Below are positions 12,393-23,226 of a DNA stretch of 64,000 nt, in pieces. The stretch comes from Auricularia sp. M13 (taxonomy: Eukaryota > Basidiomycota > Agaricomycetes > Auriculariales > Auriculariaceae). Under the pieces are notes generated by a model, which did no database searches, was not told the origin of the DNA, and saw only the letters and a program-made list of their open reading frames with translations. The DNA is taken from NCBI GenBank assembly GCA_037042915.1, contig CM073195.1, positions 310,001 to 374,000 of the forward strand, given 5' to 3'. Numbering within the stretch: position 1 is the stretch's first letter; the number at the start of each line of letters is the position of its first letter. The position numbers and the translations under genes are program-made.

Positions 12393-13674
12393 CTACGTGA
12401 GAATCGTAAGATTGCGAGAGCTAGTCGCTGCAGGCTTACCTTGGCGGTGTGCTGGCGATTGCAACCTATTGAGGCTGCTTCGTGAACTGATACTGGTCGT
12501 GGGGCTGACATCGGTGTCGCTCGATACTCGTGGGCGCTTGAACATTCTACTGCCCGAAGAGCCGCTGGTCGAAGTCGTGTCAGCCGACGACCCGGTCGAA
12601 GAGCCGCTCGTTGAGCTGGTTGCAGCCTCGGCTGTCGATATCCGCGGTGACGGCGTGCGTGGCTCGCGAGACAAGGACCGATGACGTTTGCGGCCACGGC
12701 TTGCCTCCAAGGGCGCATCCCACAATGTATTGGATGACGGTAGAGTGGTTGCCGCGGCGAAGCTATGATTGGCGCGAGCGACGCAGTCGTCAATGTGTGC
12801 GCTATCGGCCACACCTCGGAGTCGTGCTACCACGGGAGTAAAGGGGACAAAATCGAAGGCTTCGCCTCCGGTCACTTCTTGCCACTCGCCCCGAACCGGA
12901 TTGAAAATATCGAACAGTGCCTTCTCGTCGTGCTCATACTCGGCCTTGATGGCTGAACAGTCCCAGAGTGAAACATCGGGGAAAGCATTGACTTGGAGGT
13001 TGAGCACACGGCATGTATTCGACTATACAGGAATATTTAGAAGATATGTCAGAGAATATGACGGTCGTACAATAATAGAATGGGACACACCGAAGTATAA
13101 AATTCAAGGCATATTCCTAAATCCACATCATAGCTGCTATCATCATATGTGTCATGCCTGCCAGCGACGGTTGCCTCACATAAGATGTCAGTCTGAGAGA
13201 AAAGAAGGAGTCGAGTCATTCGACATACATGATTCTTGAGATCGACCATGTAATTGCGCCTAAGGAGTCTTTAGCTCCTCATTTAGTGGGCTTCAGAGGC
13301 TTCACCTTTCGTAATACGTTTTCACAAGATCGCGATAGTCCGGAGCGAGGCAGGGGGTAATATACATCAAAGGTGCTTTGCATAGCACGCACTGAATATC
13401 CGTGTGAGGGCGATGGCGAGGTGGTGATAGCAGTTGCACACACCTTAGCGTACCAGCGACCGACCTGGCAGAAGTCCCCCAGCACAGGCAATTTCTGAAA
13501 CCCGATCGCGTGCCTCGTCTTAGCCCCACAAGGACCGCATGGGATGAAGCGTTGGCGTGGACGCCGTGCCATCAGCCCCAGGAGAGTCTGTTCATAATGG
13601 ATGTCTGTCTGAGGGATAATAAGTGCTTATTCGTGGAAAGGTATGGGTAATTATAAGCCTACCTCTATCGACAT
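12393..13674 (-). CDS. Multi-exon gene with GRF-like zinc motif (paralogue 1)
   Basis: The start ATG is at 13,674. Exon 1 (13,674-13,663) encodes only MSIE. Exon 2 is 13,608-13,444, and exon 3 starts at 13,391. A further exon lies near 13,200-13,090 (SSYDVDLGICLEFY), and the last exon runs 13,022-12,393. Introns 1 and 2 are 54 and 52 bp with GT and AG ends. The joined exons give a cysteine motif, CGPCG then GRWYAKCVLCKAPL, resembling a GRF-type zinc finger. The last exon has SLWDCSAIKAEY and FVPFTPVVARLRG, then a low-complexity Ser/Thr tail with basic KRHRSLSREP, possibly nuclear. Exons 1-3 and the last exon align with the paralogue at 34.6-35.6 kb. The boundary between exons 3 and 4 is uncertain. 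Function unknown; a nucleic-acid-binding role is only an inference from the motif. Confidence 0.65.
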
Positions 13675-15600
13675 TCTTAAGAGCAAGGTCGTACAAAGGA
13701 GCGCAGCTGGTCAGATTCCAAGAGGGCAAGCTTTGAAAGAAGGTGGCGCCCTGGTTAAATATTCACTGCGCGGACAATGGAAGGGCGCCAATTTGCCGAG
13801 ACTGCACCCCCCACGTTTCGAACGCAAGGTCAGCAGTTAGACAGCCGGCATTGCACTCGGAGATAAAGATAATGCACTAAGTGCACGTAGCGAAAGCAGG
13901 TTTAATGATTAACTTGTTGTCTTTGTTTCTCGAGCGAGTCGCAACTAATTTGCGGCTAACGACGCCATCGGCAAGCTGACGATACCGCACATCCTGGTGG
14001 TGCCCCACGTGGAGACGGATGACGAGGACGGCGCGGAGCTCTGCCGGTCGGCGCGCTCGGCGCCGCGCACGCCGGGCGTGCTGCTCGAGGAGGGCAGTCC
14101 ACCGGAGGTCCGTGTGACACACGAATCCCAGGCTGAAGACGGCCAGGCGGGCACCCGACCGCGAGACTGCGAGCATGATGACGGCCGTGAGCAAGGACCC
14201 GACACTGAAGATGGACGCGTGCGCGCTGCTGTGCTCGAGAATGAAGACGGACGGGCGCGCGCCGCCGCGCTTGAGAAAACGCAGCCTGCACGGTGCTCTG
14301 GCCGTGTGGGTGCGGCTGACGTTGCTGCGCTGGTGTCGACGAGGTAGGCGTGCTCCGGGTTGCGGTTCGAGCTCGACAAAGGACGGCATGGGCAAGTTGA
14401 ACGCGAGAGACCGCTCGCTCATGACGGACGTGCCACGGTACGGCTCCTCGTGGTCGCCGGTGCTGGTGGGCGTCGTGTTGCCCACCCGGCTCTGGCGCAG
14501 AGAGCTCCTTGTCGGGGACTGCGTCAGAGCCGTCGGACGACGAGGACGGGATGCCCCGTCCTGGGTACGACCGCGGGCTCGCATGCATCGAGTTCATATG
14601 CGCGCACATTTTCTGCTCCGTCGCTACTCGCCGCTCTGACACACGCGCAGGGCAACATCATCTTGTCCGGTGCGAACGACGCGAGCGAGTTGGGTGCCGA
14701 GCTCGACATGGGCGGCAAGAGTGTCGGAGCTGACAGAGACGGTGCCGAGCTCAATATGGGCGGCGAGACCGCGCTGCTGCTCCTGGACGCTTCGGAGCTG
14801 ACAAAGACGCTCGACGTGCGCGAGAACGACCAAGCCCAGCGGTCGCGCGACCGCTCGCGTAGGCTGCGAGTGCACCGTCGGCTGCCTGGGCTCGACGGCG
14901 CTGGCTGGCGTAGGAGAACCGTACGTCCGTTTGGACCGTGGGCTAAGCGGGCGTTACAGCGGCGCTGGCGCGGGTTGGTGAAGGTCGGGATGTGCAGCTG
15001 CGGCAACCTGACGGACTGGTCGTGCAGTGCGCACTCGTCCGTTAGTTCAAACGCGCAAACAGGTAGCAATGCTGAACGTACGGGCGAGCGCTTGGTGGGG
15101 ACGTCTGCGAGGAGTAACCTCGGTCGCCGCAGGCTCGCAAGCGCGTTAATAGGTAGCCTTGTTGACGCGTTCTTCACGTGATCTTGGACGCGGTATAAAG
15201 CACCACAACAACAACAAACGTTGCTTTTCTTGCGGGCCACAAGGTAGCACTGAGCATTCGCTTGGCCTGACGCCTATAGAGGCTGCCAACGCCGAGCTTG
15301 AGAGCGAAGTGAAAGCCGTGGCTCGCCGTCGCTGTTTCCCGAAACGCGTCTTGACCTTCTCCAACATTGGTTCGTCGCCGCAGCGACATCGCTCGCCAAT
15401 GTTCCGCTCCGACAAGCAGCACGTATGTATTATGCTTTCAGTGCGCTCTACATGCTCACATATCATAGCCTGTACAGCGCCAGCCTTCAACACAGGCTTT
15501 CGTGCCACACCTGCACGTGCCAGTTGCAGACGTGCACACGCGCATGGTGCGTATTTTTTTGCACGGATTGTATACCCTGCTAAAGGAAGCAGCCGTTACT
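13675..15600. other. GC-rich region with overlapping open frames on both strands; no firm gene
   Basis: Between 13,877 and 15,240 several frames over 150 codons overlap on both strands. One minus-strand frame (13,877-14,584) has a hydrophobic stretch (HASIFSVGSLLTAVIMLAVS) that could be a membrane segment, and the plus-strand frame 14,360-15,181 has ELGAELDMGGKS and AELNMGGE as a short internal repeat. High GC alone keeps all frames open here, so I do not call a gene. Pieces near 15.2-15.77 kb (LVAAAEQRELTDDVVDKIID) with a plausible intron 15,547-15,592 may be a 5' extension of the next gene or a separate remnant. Confidence 0.35.
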
Positions 15601-16105
15601 TGAAGTGACATGCTCCGGTGTCTGTCTCGAGGAGCTTGTTGCTGCTGCCGAGCAGCGCGAACTCACCGACGACGTTGTCGACAAAATAATCGATCCGCAG
15701 ACAAATACGGACGCTGCCATGGAATCCGTTGAAGCTCGTTGCGAACGTCAGGTGCATTGCGCGTTCACTTCATTTTATAGACTACTTACGCAACGTAGTG
15801 CGTCGACATTTCCGCCACAAAATCCTGCGGCGCATCCAATGCCACTGACGCGTTTCGTACAACGGTTAGTATTTCTCGTTCGTTTATCTTCGCTATGCGC
15901 TTATCACTCGACGGCAGCAAGCTTCGACTGGCCGAATCGTTGGTCACGAACCAGTTACGGCCGCGCAGAATATCCCTGCACAGGACAGGACGACGTGTTC
16001 CGTCACTTCTTATGAGACGGCGGTGAGTTCATGCAACACATCATCCTGTATTAGGCTCATAATTCTTTCTAGACTGATTATGCCTGCTGGCGCGCTCGGT
16101 ACATT

Positions 16106-18058
16106 ATGACGCGCTTGGAGGAGGCCATTCGGAAACGAGGGGACGTTTTGCAGTTGACCCCAGAAGATCTGCGACCCCGTGGATCGGACAAGACGAAGAG
16201 CGCCTTTGTCTGTCAGCCGCCATGGACTGAACCTGTGGTGTCTGAATTATCAGAACCGCTGCGCGTTCGTTGGGAAGCGTACTGTGCTGCTCACCGAGAT
16301 GAACAAATCAAGACGTCTTTGAATCGCTCGCTCGCTGCTGTCGCAAGGACCTCCAGTACTCCATCATCCATTGCAGGTGTTCCATCCTGTGGTACCGCTT
16401 CCCCCGCCTGTCCCACCGCTGCCGCTGCTTCCGTCTCCACCCCAGTCGCTGCCGTTCCTGCTGCATCTACGAGCGTCGCCGATGCAGCCTCTACTACCAT
16501 CACCGTTGCCGTGTCCGACACGATGCGCGCAACAGCCCCAGTTGGTGATGGCGTTGCTTCGAAAAAAAAGCGCAAACGACATGCACGAAAGGAGTCGGAC
16601 GGCGACGATCATCGGGACGACGGGCATTCTGGCGACGAGAACTTGAAGCTTGAACACGCCCTTGAAGCAGACACAGCTACCGTGATGGACGCTTCACAAC
16701 CTACTCCTCGCCAGTTGAAGGATCGGGAGAAGCGCAAGAGGCAGCGGCAAAGCAAGCAACACCGCCCGCGCAAGCAAAAGCCGTCGGAAGCCGGACTCGT
16801 CCCGCCGTCCCTTTCGCGCAAAGTCTTTGGGCGTACGGAGACCACGAGCGCAACGCACGTTGTGGAGACCGACCTCCATACCAACCCAGGCGCATATACT
16901 GGTCCACCGCGTGCAAGCAAGAAGAAGGTAGAGCATTTGCAAGACCATGTCTGGCCCGTGACGGAGAATCCAGAGGACTGGCCGGACTCCGTAAAGGACC
17001 TGCTCGTGCAGGGCTTCAAGATTCTTCACAACGACAAATCGTGCGCAATGTCTACTGATGCGCATCTTTCATCTAACGTATCGGATAGTCGCGCGCAGGT
17101 TATAACAGATGCGAAGGGTGTTATCTTGGCGGTGAAGGCACTTGCACCGAAGTCGAAACTGTGGGAGTTCTTGGCCGACAGCGTCGACGAGCAGCTTGCC
17201 ATCTTGCATGAAGCGCTGAGCGACGACGCGACTGAACTTGAGAACCGCACTGACGGAGCATTTAAACACGTGACGGTCGGCGTGAGCATGGGCAAAGGGC
17301 AAAAGGTATGCTCCTGTTCCCGGTGTCCGAACGCTGTCTTGACCACGTACAGGTGCCCATGTACCTTGGTATTCGCAACGAGGAGCATGACGCCGTCCGC
17401 GCCTTCATTGACCATCCTGATGTGCGGATTTTCGCGGACCAGATGTCCAGTGCGTCCCGTCCAATTGCCGTGTTTGTTGGTTACTTACGAGTCTTCCAAA
17501 GAGCTTTTCAAGTTCTGGTTTCCGAAGCTCTTTGAGCTCTATCGGGAGCTGGAGAAGGACCTGGAAGCCTACAATCCACACCTGCGTGGCATTTTCCCAG
17601 GTTTCCCCATGCACGCTGAAACTCCCAATACCGGCAGGAAGGTGCGAACGCGACTGCATGTGGACGAGAAGAACGCGCTTTTCGGCATGTGCGTCATCGC
17701 AATCTTTGGCAAGTTCAACCACGAGAAGCATGGCCTCCTCATCCTTCGCGAGCTCAAGATCGCCATGCAACTTGCGCCGGGCGATGTTGTGTTTATTCCG
17801 TCCGCGCTCATCACGCACGGCAACACCGAGCTTGCCGATGACGAGACGCGCCGGTCATGGACTGCGTTTACTGCTGGAGGCCTCTTTCGGTTCAGAGACG
17901 CGGGCTTCTCCACAGAGCGTGACCTCGTTCGGCAGCGCCGATTCAAGGAACTGCGGCACTTCAAGCGCATTCAGGCCGCCATACTGGAACACCGCATGGG
18001 CATGCACCTTACATTGGAGCAGCTGAAGCAGCTTCATGGCGTCAGCGTCGCATTGTAG
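16106..18058 (+). CDS. 2OG-Fe(II) dioxygenase of the fungal TET/JBP-like class, intact, 617 aa
   Basis: Three exons (16106-17305, 17353-17449, 17502-18058) join in phase, with introns of 47 bp (GTATGC...CAG) and 52 bp (GTGCGT...AAG). The first 300 residues are low-complexity and basic, with a likely nuclear signal (KKKRKRHARK near 152-161 and REKRKRQRQSKQHRPRKQ). The C-terminal half carries a double-stranded beta-helix oxygenase: GVSMGKGQK, then an HxD motif (LHVDEKN, about H485 and D487), the strand LAPGDVVFIPSALITHGN with the distal His (about 538), and the 2OG-binding Arg in TRRSWTAF (549/550), followed by GGLFRFRDAGF. These are the expected metal and cosubstrate residues. In mushroom-forming fungi this family expands together with KDZ transposons and includes 5-methylcytosine oxidases. 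Whether this member oxidises DNA bases is inference. A further upstream exon ending in CTAG near 16,071 is possible. Confidence 0.8.
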   Translation: MTRLEEAIRKRGDVLQLTPEDLRPRGSDKTKSAFVCQPPWTEPVVSELSEPLRVRWEAYCAAHRDEQIKTSLNRSLAAVARTSSTPSSIAGVPSCGTASPACPTAAAASVSTPVAAVPAASTSVADAASTTITVAVSDTMRATAPVGDGVASKKKRKRHARKESDGDDHRDDGHSGDENLKLEHALEADTATVMDASQPTPRQLKDREKRKRQRQSKQHRPRKQKPSEAGLVPPSLSRKVFGRTETTSATHVVETDLHTNPGAYTGPPRASKKKVEHLQDHVWPVTENPEDWPDSVKDLLVQGFKILHNDKSCAMSTDAHLSSNVSDSRAQVITDAKGVILAVKALAPKSKLWEFLADSVDEQLAILHEALSDDATELENRTDGAFKHVTVGVSMGKGQKVCSCSRCPNAVLTTYRCPCTLVFATRSMTPSAPSLTILMCGFSRTRCPVRPVQLPCLLVTYESSKELFKFWFPKLFELYRELEKDLEAYNPHLRGIFPGFPMHAETPNTGRKVRTRLHVDEKNALFGMCVIAIFGKFNHEKHGLLILRELKIAMQLAPGDVVFIPSALITHGNTELADDETRRSWTAFTAGGLFRFRDAGFSTERDLVRQRRFKELRHFKRIQAAILEHRMGMHLTLEQLKQLHGVSVAL

Positions 18059-18859
18059 CAGCCGCTGCTGAACGCATGCACAGTTCGGCGCGGGTGGCAT
18101 TGGCTCTGGCTCGCTCACAGGCCGCCGCTCTTTTCGAAGCCCGAGCCGTTGTCGGCTGCCCACGGCCGCCGCGATGTGTGCTGCCGCCGCCATCGCCCAG
18201 CCCGATTTTGGTCGCGCCGTGCGCGGTGCGCATCCGCCGCCCTCGCAGTGCTCACACGGTGACGGCGTGTCGCGGTGCCGTTGACACCGTCTGCGCACGC
18301 ACGAAGGCGCTGGCCTGCAGCTATGCACATTCGGGCCACATGGGCCGCTTTGCGTTGCCAACGTACATGTCTCCCACCCCATCTTCGCGAACTCCCTCTC
18401 TCACCCCATTCCCCCCACTTCCCAGTCTTCCCTCCCCCTTTACCATGCATCATTGCGCTTGCCGGGCGGTAAGTAGTCGAAGGGCATTCCTGAGGTTGAC
18501 CACCCCGTGGCCACCTGGACAGAATTTAATTCATTACAATCTCCTGCTGTTCTACATGTTTCCACACCTTAGACACCTAGTCCAAGTCGACATTCTCACG
18601 CCTGTACATACTTACCCAGGTACTTACCGCAATTGCATTCTGGTGTAGGCTGCACGGTGTTTCCCAAAGTAGCCGGCAAGCATGAGAGATGCGTCGGCGT
18701 TGCTTCGGATGAATTAGCATTGACAGAAGTTGGTCTGTACACGCGTGTGATTTCAAGTTAGCGAGGTATGTTGCAGGGGCAAGGTGACGACCAGATCGCG
18801 CTCAACATAACCACTCAAACAATTGATTGCGCCGTGCCACTTCTCCATTGTCACGGACC
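18059..18859. other. Intergenic; pyrimidine-rich tract
   Basis: No supported gene. A strongly pyrimidine-rich tract at about 18,385-18,445 is followed by an ATG and a GTAAGT site at about 18,470, which resembles a fungal promoter and first exon, but no downstream exon could be joined. Confidence 0.4.
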
Positions 18860-18866
18860 TATAAAG
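18860..18866 (+). promoter_or_regulatory. TATA-like box of the SUN-domain gene
   Basis: TATAAAG lies about 56 bp upstream of the proposed ATG at 18,922, a usual distance for a fungal core promoter. This is a positional inference only. Confidence 0.4.
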
Positions 18867-18921
18867 CCGGAGGTGCGTTGACTTTCCGCACCTCCTTTTG
18901 CGGAACTTGCACTCTCAGACA

Positions 18922-19903
18922 ATGGCTCAAGAATCACGCAACTCTTCTGGAAATCCCCATGTCTCCTTGGTGCGAGCCTTCCTTGCACGCCCATGTATAC
19001 GTAGGCTGATGGGCCGTCCGCCTGCAGTACAATGGGCATGGGATCATATTGGGCATATTGATTCTTGTTACTGGCATCTCTCTGGGCATCGGCGCCCCCT
19101 ACCTGCTTGGCTCCCTTGCCTTCACCACCTCACTGCAACGTCCTGATGAGACGATGGAACCGATTCGCGATCCCGCGACCGCTCTCTACGACTTCACCGC
19201 CGCGGATGCCAGTTTCCGCGACGCGGACACACCTGCACGCCTCGACCACGCCGCATTCCATAATGGCGCGCGCATCATCGATTCCCTCTCCGCGACCTCT
19301 GTGGCTTCGCCGATCTCTGGTATCTATTCCAGTGACATTGTAGATCGACACGTCAGTCTGATAGTCCGCGAAAGTCCTGGCCCCCCGTCTGTGCCTGAGG
19401 TGGCACTTGGTCTCTACTCTGATCCCCGTGCTCTCTGGTTTTTCAAGGGCATGCGTGATACTTTGACTGTCGCTCTGGCCGCACCAGTCGTCGTCCGCAC
19501 CATTGTTCTGAAGCATCATCCCACGCCAAGGACCTGCCTGCCGCACGACATCAACGTCTGGGGTCTCCTTGTATCACCAGACTCTGAGCGGGCCGAACCC
19601 GACATGTTCGAATGGCCGGAGACAGCTTTCCCGATGCGGCTACAAAAGGCAAACGAGCTTCATGTTAGGCGTACACAGAGCTTGTTTGCTGGCTCAAGTG
19701 CCCCTTACTGGATCCCCATGGGGAGCCTTCGGAACATGCAGCTCTCCGGCACAAACCACACAGTTATGGAGGTGCCCAGCGCTATCCTCGAACATCACTT
19801 CCCTGTGCATGTTATCGCGATCGAGTTTAGGCGCAACGGGGGACACGAGTACACCTGCTTTGCTGGCCTCAGTGTTTACGACTCGGAGACGGTTATCTCG
19901 TAA
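18922..19903 (+). CDS. SUN-domain protein (paralogue 1), 307 aa
   Basis: Exon 1 (18,922-18,969) encodes 16 residues, MAQESRNSSGNPHVSL. A 58-bp intron (18,970-19,027, GTGCGA...CAG) follows, and exon 2 runs in frame to TAA at 19,903. A single hydrophobic segment (ILGILILVTGISLGIGAPYL) sits at about residues 22-42, so it is probably a single-pass membrane protein with a short N-terminal tail. The C-terminal half matches the SUN fold in order: NGARIIDSLSATS, a stretch before PPSVPEVALGLYSD, RALWFFKGMRDTLTVALAAP, VVRTIVLKHHP, then INVWGLL. SUN proteins of the inner nuclear membrane bridge to KASH proteins. This one lacks a long coiled coil, so its partner is unknown. A paralogue with an intron at the same place relative to the membrane segment lies at 37.85-38.8 kb on the other strand. 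Confidence 0.8.
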
Positions 19904-20220
19904 ATTTCTTTCTCGTTGGCGTTGTGAACGATGCGCAGATGTATCTTTTTTTAGTTTTTTAGCTTTTTTCACATGTGATGACAGGCCTAGGATTTTGGAT
20001 TTAGCCAGCTTATGTAATCTGCCCCATGTCGATGGGGAGCTTGTGAACAGAAGAGTGGTCTACTCCCTTGTTCCAAGAGGATGGTGGCAAATGCGGAAGG
20101 AAGTGGATGAGTTGAGTCAACTGGACCAACGGAAACCGTAGCGGGAGTGGCCATGGAATTACACGGGACTAACTCCCACGCACCGTGATAATTATTGCTG
20201 CAAAGGCGGAACCGCAATCA

Positions 20221-21530
20221 GGATAGGATAGGATAGGATAGGATATATACATAAGACGGGGAGGTCCCACGTGGGAACGACCGCTCTGCGTGTATCTATA
20301 ATTCGACACCGCAGACATCGTTGTAACCATCGCTCGGAAGTCCCACTATTTCCTTCAAGCGCCGGCCATTGAAGGCAGGCCGTTGGGTAAAACTCAGCAG
20401 TGGATAAAAAACCCTGTGGGACCAAAAAACAACCACTGCTGAGAATGAGCCGCCGTTCTCAGCGAACCCATGTAACTCCCCAACTGCCACGCTCTCCGTC
20501 CACAACGGGTTGAACTCTCTGCGGCAGCTACAACGATGCTATCAATTACAACGTCTGCACCAGCGGTTCACCTTCGAACAAGCGCAACACATCACGTACA
20601 TAACGAGCAAAATGGTTCACTGCGCACTCCGATGAAGAGAGATATTGAATGATGCTTTTAGGCTCCAAGAGCATCAAGGCATCTAGGTAACTCTCTCCTG
20701 CCAGCAACCGCAGCTCGCTCAGGAACGCCTTGCGTAAGCTCTCCAGCTCGTCGCGCTCGGTGCACACAAGCAAGACGTGCACCGGATCTTCCAATGCCCC
20801 GCGGCAATGCCTGCACAGCCTGAGTTCCGGATCGACATCTTCGTACCGCAAGCGCTCGACGGCGAGGCAGTGCTCCGAGAGCAACAGCTTGGTGAGCGCC
20901 TCGCGATGCGCCGGGACCCTCACGCGCAGGTACGAGCGGAATGCCATAACAGGCGCCACGCCCCACGCGTCGTGCGGGCCGCGCTCAGGGTTCGGCCTGT
21001 CGACGAGCAAGTCCAGTTTCGGATTCCCGCCGACCCGCTTGGCCACGTATGCCTTTGCCGCGGTGCGTACACGCTCAATCGTGCCCTCCACAGTTCCAAC
21101 GTCGACGGTTCTGCTCATCGGCAGCCTGACTTGCACAGGTAGCAGCTCCAGAGCACGCACGAGGTCTCCATACCACGATTTGTGCCCAGCACACGCCAAT
21201 ATCATGGACTCCCGCAGTGCGCACGCCACAAGTGACCTTTGCTCCTGCTGCAGGGCATAACCAAGGAACCTCAAGGCGAGTTCTGCTCTCCGGTAGCGGA
21301 TAGGAACGATGCCCGTTTCTGAGTACAGAGGCCCCACAGCGCTGTGCTTTTGAAGCCGCAGCATCTTGCGCAAATACTGGTTCTGTGTCTGCTCCAGCCG
21401 CTTCGTCGATGCCAACGTATGGTCAGGGCTGATGTCCGCCCCATGCGTCAGGTGCGGGTCAACCAAAGCCATATAAAGACGACGGGCGGTCCAAGGCGGC
21501 AGCTGGATGCACTTGCGATCAAGCACCCCG
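20221..21530 (-). mobile_element. 5'-truncated LINE with zinc-knuckle C-terminus and TATCC tail
   Basis: The minus-strand frame 21,526-20,546 encodes the region after the reverse transcriptase core of a non-LTR retrotransposon: RRLYMALVDPHLTHGAD, LASTKRLEQTQNQYLRKMLR, PLYSETGIVPIRYRRAEL, and a terminal C-x2-C-x8-H-x4-C knuckle (CRHCRGALEDPVHVLLVC). Downstream is a 3' UTR of about 300 bp ending in five TATCC-type pentamers (plus strand GGATA repeats at 20,221-20,245). The reverse transcriptase and endonuclease parts are missing, so the copy is 5'-truncated at about 21,530. The remaining frame of 326 codons is open, suggesting fairly recent insertion. The 3' end is shared with the fragment at 12,121-12,337. 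Confidence 0.85.
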
Positions 21531-21755
21531 AATACGAGACACGAGATCGTATGTCAGAGTCGCAATCAACAAAAGGTATGGTGCAGACAAATAGAACGAC
21601 ACACATGCACCGATGATCCTCGTATCCTCGCTGAAGGATATACCTAGGCTAAGCTGGGTATGAAGGAACTAGGAGGATAACAAAAGGAGCACGTAATGGG
21701 CGCGATGGTGGGCGGCAGGCTCATGTAATTGTAGCCGATAGGGGGCATCAAGTGA

Positions 21756-22001
21756 GCTCGCAATAACTCGCAACGATGCTCGCAACGAAATATTGCGATG
21801 ACAACGTTGCGAGTGTCGTTGAGAGCAAGTGCTGTGATAGCCCTCGCAACATAAATCGCAACGCCGCGCACCTCGTATAAGGGACCGGAACGCATGGACT
21901 CCCGCACTCGCAACGCCGCAACCGGTCGGAACGCCGTTGCGACCCGTGACGGATTTCGCTGCGAATTTCGTTGCGACCTCGCTTTGCGAGTCGTTGCGAG
22001 C
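21756..22001. mobile_element. Fold-back MITE-like element rich in CTCGCAACG motifs
   Basis: The 246-bp stretch starts GCTCGCAATAACTCGCAACG and ends with the near reverse complement (rc: GCTCGCAACGACTCGCAAAG). Inside, CGCAAC and GTTGCG recur many times, so either strand could fold into a long imperfect hairpin. It encodes nothing. It fits a miniature inverted-repeat element with subterminal repeats, possibly hAT-like, but no certain target duplication was found. Confidence 0.55.
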
Positions 22002-22261
22002 GCTGTGATACTCCTGATGCAGGCGGAAAGCACATGAAGGGTTGGGAGGAGCAAAGAGTTCGCGGCGATGATGCAAAGCGATGACAGCGGGAAAACAAAC
22101 ATGATTTGCTCAACTCATGCATTGGCAAACATGAACGGTTCTCAAAGCGCACGCGCGTAGATCGCGAGAGGGCGGAAAAGCGCAATGCGGCGCAGACGTC
22201 AGCCGGACGAGTGGGTGGTGATCTTCACGAGATTACCTTTGCAGAACGCTCTGCAACGCGT

Positions 22262-23226
22262 CGATGACCAGACTGGCTGTCTGCGGCAGGAACTGGATCT
22301 CCCATGGCACGTGTGGAATGGCGTGGACGAAGCGGTCTGTTATAGACCGGGCGTCGCGAGACCGAAGTCACGGAGCCTGGGGAAGAGCGTCGGGCCCAAG
22401 TTCGATCGTTCGACAAGCGGTGCTCAGTGCTCGTAGATCTCAACTTTACTGTCGGTTTCTCTAGTGGGGAATGAGCGACGGAGGCTGGCACCAGCAGGCA
22501 GTCATCATGTCGGGGTCGCCGGTGCTGCGCTCCCAGCCCGCGAGCAGCGGGACATACGTCGATGCGCTGGGCCAGCGACGGGCGCGCGAGATAGATGGGG
22601 GCAAATAAGAGGCAGGAGCGCGGGGGAATGATGGAACGGAGATATAGGCTGTGTGGGTAGGGAGCGGGCGAGCAGGGTCTTTGCAGCGCTGGGAACGGCG
22701 GGAGATGCATCAGGGATAATTGGTTGGCACGGGAAATGTGGGATGAGACAGGCCAGTGGCAAAGACCACGGCAGTTGAGCGTTCTGGGAATGCGCTGGAT
22801 GCGTCTGCGAGTCGGATACGAGCGCGTCCAACGACATCAGGGTCACAGTGTGCGCTGGGACAATTCGCTAGCCTGGCACATTCCATCCGATCGAGAGCGT
22901 GAGGTAGCCGCGTTATAACCGCGAAACTATCCAGCAAGTGCGGGCATATGTAGCTCAGCTGCGTGCATGTGGAACGGAGAGAAGGCGTGCCAGTCGGACT
23001 TGGAATGTCGCGCTCTTTCGCGCACGACGCGACTCGCGTGTGCAGTCGATGACCGACGCTCGCTTCTAGGTGGTCGAAGCCTCTCGCGCGTCAGTCACTG
23101 CGTTGCGCCCTGCTGCGCGCTCCCAGACCCGACCGAGCGTCGTAAGCACATTCTGCGCCCGGCTTTCCCAACTGCAAGCTGATCTCGCAATGTCCATAGG
23201 ATATTGCTCAAATTACCACCTGCAGC
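22262..23226 (+). repeat. Dispersed repeat, copy 1 (matches inner part of the inverted arms)
   Basis: This block is nearly identical to the reverse complement of about 49,066-50,023. From position 22,639 onward it also matches 55,806-56,394 directly. Homology stops sharply at ACCACCTGCAGC (23,226), where the other copies continue differently. It contains open frames conserved between copies simply because the DNA is conserved. An intron-like segment (GTAAGCACATT ... CCATAG) is present in all copies. Confidence 0.9.

Noticed and set aside
13877-15240. Several overlapping frames of 150-270 codons on both strands
   Set aside because: GC-rich sequence keeps many frames open at once; none shows a known domain or a consistent exon chain, so no single gene was called.
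15490-15580. Cysteine-dense reading (CHTCTC, CTRAWC, CTDCIPC) resembling a zinc finger
   Set aside because: It is short, ends in a stop and arises from repeated TGCA-type words; a better splice model places an intron across it.
18076-18648. Plus-strand frame of 190 codons after the dioxygenase gene
   Set aside because: Pro/Ser low-complexity caused by a pyrimidine-rich tract; no domain and more like a promoter region.
19569-20141. Plus-strand frame of 190 codons overlapping the first SUN gene
   Set aside because: Shadow frame of the SUN domain and its 3' flank.
20730-21260. Plus-strand frame of 176 codons
   Set aside because: Antisense to the LINE open frame, which carries the zinc knuckle and conserved motifs.
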